From Fidelibacterota bacterium (GTDB lineage: Bacteria; Fidelibacterota; UBA2242): 7,884 nucleotides of DNA. The stretch lies in assembly GCA_016936335.1 (NCBI GenBank), contig JAFGXZ010000142.1, positions 1 to 7,884 of the forward strand. Direction: 5' to 3'. The first letter of the stretch is position 1; each line of letters opens with the position of its first letter. The notes below the pieces were generated by a model. The model was not told the origin of the DNA. It saw nothing but the letters and a program-made list of their open reading frames with translations, and ran no database searches. This document shows positions 6,629-7,884 of this stretch, piece after piece. A program made the translations under genes and the position numbers.

Positions 6629-7884
6629 AGCGTACGTATAAACCTGAACTTTAATCCCACCGGTCGGTGGTCAGATATTGTTAATGCATATTCATTCCAT
6701 CCACTGCTGAAATAATGATCTATCAAGATTGTCTGAATTACAGATGAATTATCTTCAAATTCATCAAATAATTCATCACTGATAATTATATGATCAATAT
6801 GACTGGGCCATGTTGGGTAGGACCAAAGAGAACTATTGCCAGCTGCAATACTCATGTCACTTATTTTAAAACTTGAACTAAGTTCTATAAATGGCTGAAA
6901 TACATTATTACTTTGATTATCAGTAACTTCATCATTAAAGTCACCAACGAGAATAAGCCAGTCATTCGCAAGGTGCTCCTGGATATAGTTGACCAGTAAT
7001 TCACTGGCCCGGAAACGACGATATTCCTCATCGTCGTCATCAGCTCGATTAATTACGCCATCACCGCAGCATTTGTAATGGTTATTAATAATTACAAGGG
7101 GAATATTTTTCCATTGACAATGCATTACTAATGGCCGTCGTGGAAACGCCGAATACTCACGTGGATAAATTTCATAAATTGAATCGATCGTAACGGACGT
7201 TGTATTATACAGAACCGCAAGATCTAAATCAGCATAGGCCGAATTGGCTTTATATCCTCGATAATTCGTCAAAGAATCTACAAGCGAATTGAAACTACTG
7301 CTGGATTCAATTTCCTGAAGTGCGACTATGTCGACATCTAAAGAATTAACCGCTTCAGCAAGACTGGTAATTGTCGCTCCGTTTCGGCGGGGAAAATTCT
7401 GAACATTCCAGGTTATTATTTCAAAAGTATGATCACTGCCGAAGTATAAATTATCAAGACTTAAAGAACCAAGTTTTAATGCCATATCGGAAGTACGCTG
7501 TGAGAAACTTTTTCCCGATGCTGCTGAAATGCGATACGAGATTGAATCACTGGAAGCGGCTTTATCAACATATTCGGTCTGATTGGCAGCAATTGTTTTA
7601 TATGATAAAATCCAGTTTTTGTTGCCTGTTTTTTTATCAAGTGCAAAAGACTCTTCCCCAATGCTGTTATCTGTCCAAGTCAGCAAGAAGTTCTCTGAAT
7701 CGATCTGTTTCCCTGAAAAGTTTGTCGGCATCGTTTCAGAACCGAAATAGGCCATTATCTCTGAATAATCAGACGTATCAATTAATGTAAAGGCACGTAA
7801 ACGATATGAAATGATAATATTTGAGACAATATTTAATGAATCGATATAATAGTTAAGCTCAATTGGTAATTCGTGGTAATTATC
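6622..7884 (-). CDS. FnIII-containing endonuclease/exonuclease/phosphatase (EEP) family protein (5' partial)
   Basis: This gene enters from the right edge. The frame is open for 43 codons before the ATG at 7755, and those codons read as the end of a fibronectin type III repeat (YRLRAFT, DTSDYSEI), so that ATG is internal. Residues below count from it. A second FnIII-like repeat covers about 9-95 (LLTWTDNS, YRISAAS). The EEP domain covers about 108-375 and keeps the expected catalytic motifs: TWNVQNF (N117), ALQEIE (E148), NNHYK (H226), GDFND (D272, N274), SHIDHI (D321) and SDHRPV (D362, H363). A metal-dependent phosphodiesterase is expected, possibly an extracellular nuclease; other EEP substrates cannot be ruled out. 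The FnIII repeats imply export, but the signal peptide would be outside the window. The protein ends right after the EEP fold, with no YPNPFN-type sorting domain. An acidic run (DDDDEE, 239-244) lies after KCCGDG (228-233). Confidence 0.88.
   Translation of the reverse strand, partial: DNYHELPIELNYYIDSLNIVSNIIISYRLRAFTLIDTSDYSEIMAYFGSETMPTNFSGKQIDSENFLLTWTDNSIGEESFALDKKTGNKNWILSYKTIAANQTEYVDKAASSDSISYRISAASGKSFSQRTSDMALKLGSLSLDNLYFGSDHTFEIITWNVQNFPRRNGATITSLAEAVNSLDVDIVALQEIESSSSFNSLVDSLTNYRGYKANSAYADLDLAVLYNTTSVTIDSIYEIYPREYSAFPRRPLVMHCQWKNIPLVIINNHYKCCGDGVINRADDDDEEYRRFRASELLVNYIQEHLANDWLILVGDFNDEVTDNQSNNVFQPFIELSSSFKISDMSIAAGNSSLWSYPTWPSHIDHIIISDELFDEFEDNSSVIQTILIDHYFSSGWNEYALTISDHRPVGLKFRFIRTLH

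Noticed and set aside
7753..7755. ATG as the true start of the EEP gene
   Set aside because: The 43 codons upstream stay open and read as the end of an FnIII repeat, so the gene continues beyond the right edge.
7371..7790. Plus-strand 139-codon open frame
   Set aside because: It lies antisense to the FnIII/EEP gene, its product is low-complexity and basic with no recognisable domain, and it has no ribosome binding site.
1..7884. CRISPR array, tRNA, rRNA, insertion sequence or phage genes
   Set aside because: No spaced direct repeats, transposase or integrase motifs, or structural RNA signatures were seen on either strand.

Overview
The window looks like chromosomal DNA from an AT-rich Gram-negative bacterium of the FCB superphylum (Bacteroidota, Calditrichota, Marinimicrobia, KSB1, Cloacimonadota or a relative). 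Three things point there: a C-terminal YPNPFN-type sorting domain of the kind used by type IX secretion systems, a CsgG-like/PEGA protein with an outer-membrane-type C-terminus, and envelope proteins built from FnIII, PQQ-propeller and similar modules. I cannot name the genus. There is no sign of a phage, transposon, CRISPR array, tRNA or rRNA.

Layout, left to right. (1) From the left edge to 2273 (+) is the 3' part of a secreted calcineurin-like metallophosphoesterase with a beta-sandwich, a PQQ-type beta-propeller and a C-terminal sorting domain. (2) A strong intrinsic terminator at 2272-2304 serves the minus strand and abuts that gene's stop codon. (3) 2326-3831 (-) encodes an exported CsgG/TolB-like domain, a PEGA domain and a probable outer-membrane beta-barrel in one chain. 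(4) 3832-3998 is a divergent intergenic region with an operator-like inverted repeat. (5) 3999-5513 (+) encodes a cytoplasmic GAF-PAS-GAF protein with no output domain. (6) 5573-6628 (+) encodes a lipoprotein of unknown function, probably read with the GAF gene. (7) 6622 to the right edge (-) is the 3' part of an FnIII plus endonuclease/exonuclease/phosphatase (EEP) protein that meets the lipoprotein gene tail to tail with a 7-base overlap.

How the genes might work together is inference. Four of the five proteins act in or beyond the envelope. Two are phosphoesterases with complete catalytic motif sets, which suits breakdown of extracellular nucleic acids or phosphodiesters. The sensor-like GAF-PAS-GAF protein is divergent from the CsgG-PEGA-barrel gene and lies 59 bases upstream of the lipoprotein gene, so those three are the best candidates for a functional unit. 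Nothing in the sequence proves such a system. The catalytic families are known; the least explained parts are the output-less sensor, the orphan lipoprotein and the CsgG-PEGA-barrel fusion.
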